Below, in pieces: positions 28,826 to 30,503 of a DNA stretch of 30,503 bases. The first letter of the stretch is position 1. Each line of letters begins with the position of its first letter. The translations under genes and the position numbers were made by a program. Origin of the DNA: a virus. The notes beneath the pieces are model-generated. The model worked only from the letters and a program-made list of their open reading frames with translations. It did not search any database and had not been told where the DNA came from. Location of the stretch: positions 1-30,503 of IMG/VR virus record IMGVR_UViG_3300020469_000168. One strand, given 5' to 3'.

Positions 28826-29890
28826 TTACAAAGCATTGCCTCTTGGAAGAACTTCTTCTGGAAAAATAAAATTCTCGTGAGGCTGGTCTGCTGGTGCAAG
28901 CCAAGCTCTCAATCCTTCGTTGAGTAGTACGTTCTTCGTGTAGAACGTTTCGAACTCGGGGTCTTCAGCTGCTCGAAGCTCTTGGGAAACAAAGTCGTAA
29001 GCACGGAGATTAAGGGCAAGGCCAATAATACCAATGCTAGATACCCAAAGACCCATAACAGGTACAAACAGCATAAAAAAGTGAAGCCAGCGCTTGTTAC
29101 TAAAAGCCACACCAAAGATCTGAGACCAGAAACGATTAGCTGTAACCATCGAGTAAGTCTCTTCTTCTTGCGTTGGTTCGAACGCTTTAAATGTATTTGA
29201 TTGTTCTCCATCTTCAAACAATGTGTTCTCTACAGTTGCTCCATGAATGGCACAAAGCAGAGCACCTCCAAGAATGCCTGCTACTCCCATCATATGGAAC
29301 GGGTTGAGCGTCCAGTTATGGAAACCCTGTAGGAAGAGTAAGAAGCGGAATATCGCAGCAACACCAAACGATGGTGCAAAGAACCAACTGCTTTGTCCGA
29401 GTGGGTAAATGAGAAACACACTGACAAAAACAGCAATTGGCCCAGAAAACGCAATAGCATTGTACGGACGTATGCCTACTAAACGACTGATTTCAAATTG
29501 CCGAAGCATGAAACCAATCAAAGCAAATGCGCCGTGCAGTGCTACAAAGTTCCACAGGCCACCAAGTTGTACCCAACGTACAAAGCTACCTTGTGCTTCA
29601 GGTCCCCACAGCAGCATTAGTGAATGACCCATGGCGTCAGCAGGTGTGCTTACCGCCGCTGTGAGGAAGTTGGCTCCTTCGAGATACGAACTGGCAAGAC
29701 CATGGGTGTACCAGGAGGTAGCGAAGGTGGTTCCTGTGAGCCATCCGCCAATAGCCATATAAGCAGTTGGAAACAGCAGGATGCCAGACCAACCCACAAA
29801 AATAAATCGATCACGTTTGAGCCAGTCATCAAGTCGATCAAACCAAGAGAACCGGTTTCTAGATAATGTTCCATTAGAAAGTGTTGTCAT
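28826..29890 (-). CDS. psbD: Photosystem II reaction-centre protein D2
   Basis: A 354-residue D2 protein of full length, with the conserved N-terminus ([20 protein letters not shown]), the chlorophyll/quinone region [15 protein letters not shown], and [20 protein letters not shown] with the iron-ligand histidine. It ends with the usual [10 protein letters not shown]. No truncation or frameshift is seen. D2 pairs with D1 and binds pheophytin and the plastoquinone QA. A phage copy keeps photosystem II repaired while host transcription falls. No psbA is in the window. It begins within the stop of the DoxX-like gene (ATGA). Confidence 0.98.
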   Translation of the reverse strand: MTTLSNGTLSRNRFSWFDRLDDWLKRDRFIFVGWSGILLFPTAYMAIGGWLTGTTFATSWYTHGLASSYLEGANFLTAAVSTPADAMGHSLMLLWGPEAQGSFVRWVQLGGLWNFVALHGAFALIGFMLRQFEISRLVGIRPYNAIAFSGPIAVFVSVFLIYPLGQSSWFFAPSFGVAAIFRFLLFLQGFHNWTLNPFHMMGVAGILGGALLCAIHGATVENTLFEDGEQSNTFKAFEPTQEEETYSMVTANRFWSQIFGVAFSNKRWLHFFMLFVPVMGLWVSSIGIIGLALNLRAYDFVSQELRAAEDPEFETFYTKNVLLNEGLRAWLAPADQPHENFIFPEEVLPRGNAL

Positions 29891-30282
29891 TGTTTTATTA
29901 AACGTCTGTTTATAAGTTCATCGATTGAGAATTGACCCGCTCCATTTAGAGTTACGCATAGCGCTCCTCCGAGATAGAGCACTAACAGTTCTAACAGATA
30001 GATATTGAAACCGGTGGTCATTAATGCGTGGTATATGCCGACAGATGCAGTACTTGCTATGAGCAAACCACCTAGGCGTGCTCCAAGTCCTGTTACTAAT
30101 AGCCAGCTACCAACGACTTCAGAGAAAGCCGCAGCATATGAAAGAACTACAGGGAAAGGCAAATGCAGAGGTCGTACAAAGGCATCGGCAAAGTTGTCGA
30201 TGTTTGCAAGTTTCTCATACCCATGATGGATAAGCATTATGCCAATTGATAATCTAAGTATCAGTAGTCCCAATGATTTCAT
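29887..30282 (-). CDS. DoxX-like membrane protein, coupled to psbD
   Basis: A 131-residue membrane protein beginning at ATG 30282 ([20 protein letters not shown]). It has about four transmembrane segments and the DoxX-family feature [12 protein letters not shown] early in helix 1, then [20 protein letters not shown] and [14 protein letters not shown]. DoxX proteins are small quinone- or redox-linked membrane proteins of unsure role. The 4-base ATGA overlap with psbD suggests translational coupling and perhaps a thylakoid function. The longer frame to 30390 overlaps the previous gene and is less likely. Confidence 0.8.
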   Translation of the reverse strand: MKSLGLLILRLSIGIMLIHHGYEKLANIDNFADAFVRPLHLPFPVVLSYAAAFSEVVGSWLLVTGLGARLGGLLIASTASVGIYHALMTTGFNIYLLELLVLYLGGALCVTLNGAGQFSIDELINRRLIKQ

Positions 30283-30502
30283 TTGCTTTTGATGGTGTAA
30301 TTTCTTCTGGTTTACGGATGACGATGAATGCATCCTTATTATGTTTTCGTGTGCCTTGTACAGGAGCCCACTTTGTTCCTGCTCCGTCAATCTCGTAGAC
30401 AGAGGTACCGCCTGTGACTATTTCTAATTCATCACTAGAAGAAAAGCCCAGCTCTTGAAGTGCAAGAGCCAGGCGTCCAAGGAAATCATCCTGTCTAAGC
30501 AT
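30254..30502 (-). CDS. Protein of unknown function upstream of the DoxX-like gene (possibly 5' partial)
   Basis: An 82-residue frame, MLRQDDFLGRLALALQELGF, then TGGTSVYEIDGAGTKWAPVQ and [20 protein letters not shown]. The ATG at 30502 is at the window edge, so the true start may lie outside. It overlaps the DoxX-like start by 29 bases. No family is recognised. Confidence 0.6.
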   Translation of the reverse strand: MLRQDDFLGRLALALQELGFSSSDELEIVTGGTSVYEIDGAGTKWAPVQGTRKHNKDAFIVIRKPEEITPSKANEIIGTTDT

Positions 30503-30503
30503 C

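Noticed and set aside
1-30503. CRISPR array, insertion sequence or transposase
   Set aside because: No regularly spaced repeats and no transposase-like frames were seen. The three 18-bp hairpins are far apart and identical, not an array.

Overview
The window is a fragment of an AT-rich tailed-phage genome that infects marine picocyanobacteria (Synechococcus or Prochlorococcus type). The evidence is a full-length photosystem II D2 gene (psbD), a high-light-inducible protein, a plant-type ferredoxin, ThyX, a MazG-like pyrophosphohydrolase, a class I ribonucleotide reductase pair of the cyanopodo/siphovirus type, a T7-like family A DNA polymerase, a PrimPol/VirE-type primase-helicase, a tyrosine integrase and many tiny conserved-looking cyanophage ORFs. 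It is not T4-like. A temperate or formerly temperate podo- or siphovirus fits best, but no head, tail-tube, terminase or RNA polymerase gene is in view to settle this.

Layout. (1) 1-449: C-terminal end of a tail fibre with an S74-type chaperone. (2) 454-1218 (-): GH19-like endolysin. (3) 1283-2927 (+): tightly overlapping small genes, several very basic. (4) 2990-3085: tRNA 3'-half-like sequence (candidate attP) and a terminator, directly upstream of the integrase (3119-3916). (5) 3917-5861 (+): a long inverted repeat with a U-tract, a 47-aa membrane protein that appears to be extended by a programmed -1 frameshift, an HNH nuclease, an NblA-like protein and small genes. (6) 5855-7695 (-): a protein-kinase-like gene, a secreted beta-barrel protein and micro-genes. 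(7) 7704-18817 (-): the replication module, comprising SSB, an acidic-tail protein, a PD-(D/E)XK nuclease, primase-helicase, an HNH-like protein, a Dam-like protein, a deaminase-like protein and a DNA polymerase whose exonuclease and polymerase domains lie on separate genes. (8) 18852-26362 (-): nucleotide metabolism and redox genes (thyX, nrdB, nrdA, mazG, infA, ferredoxin, glutaredoxin), interrupted by two plus-strand hydrophilic proteins at 19523-21038. (9) 26365-30502 (-): a conserved acidic-tail protein, micro-ORFs, hli, membrane/coiled-coil proteins, psbD, and a DoxX-like membrane protein overlapping psbD.

How it fits together: host photosynthetic electron flow is kept up (PsbD, Hli) and could feed ferredoxin and glutaredoxin for dNTP synthesis (NrdAB, ThyX, MazG), supplying the replication module. 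Host take-over candidates are the kinase-like protein, the NblA-like protein and a phage-borne translation initiation factor IF-1. The most unusual observations are the textbook -1 frameshift cassette at 4231-4271, the phage IF-1, the kinase-like gene, the split polymerase with two tiny genes between its halves, and three neighbouring proteins that keep an enzyme fold but have lost key catalytic residues. Most small-gene starts given here were chosen from stop/start overlaps and Shine-Dalgarno spacing. About ten micro-genes under 60 aa were read by hand.
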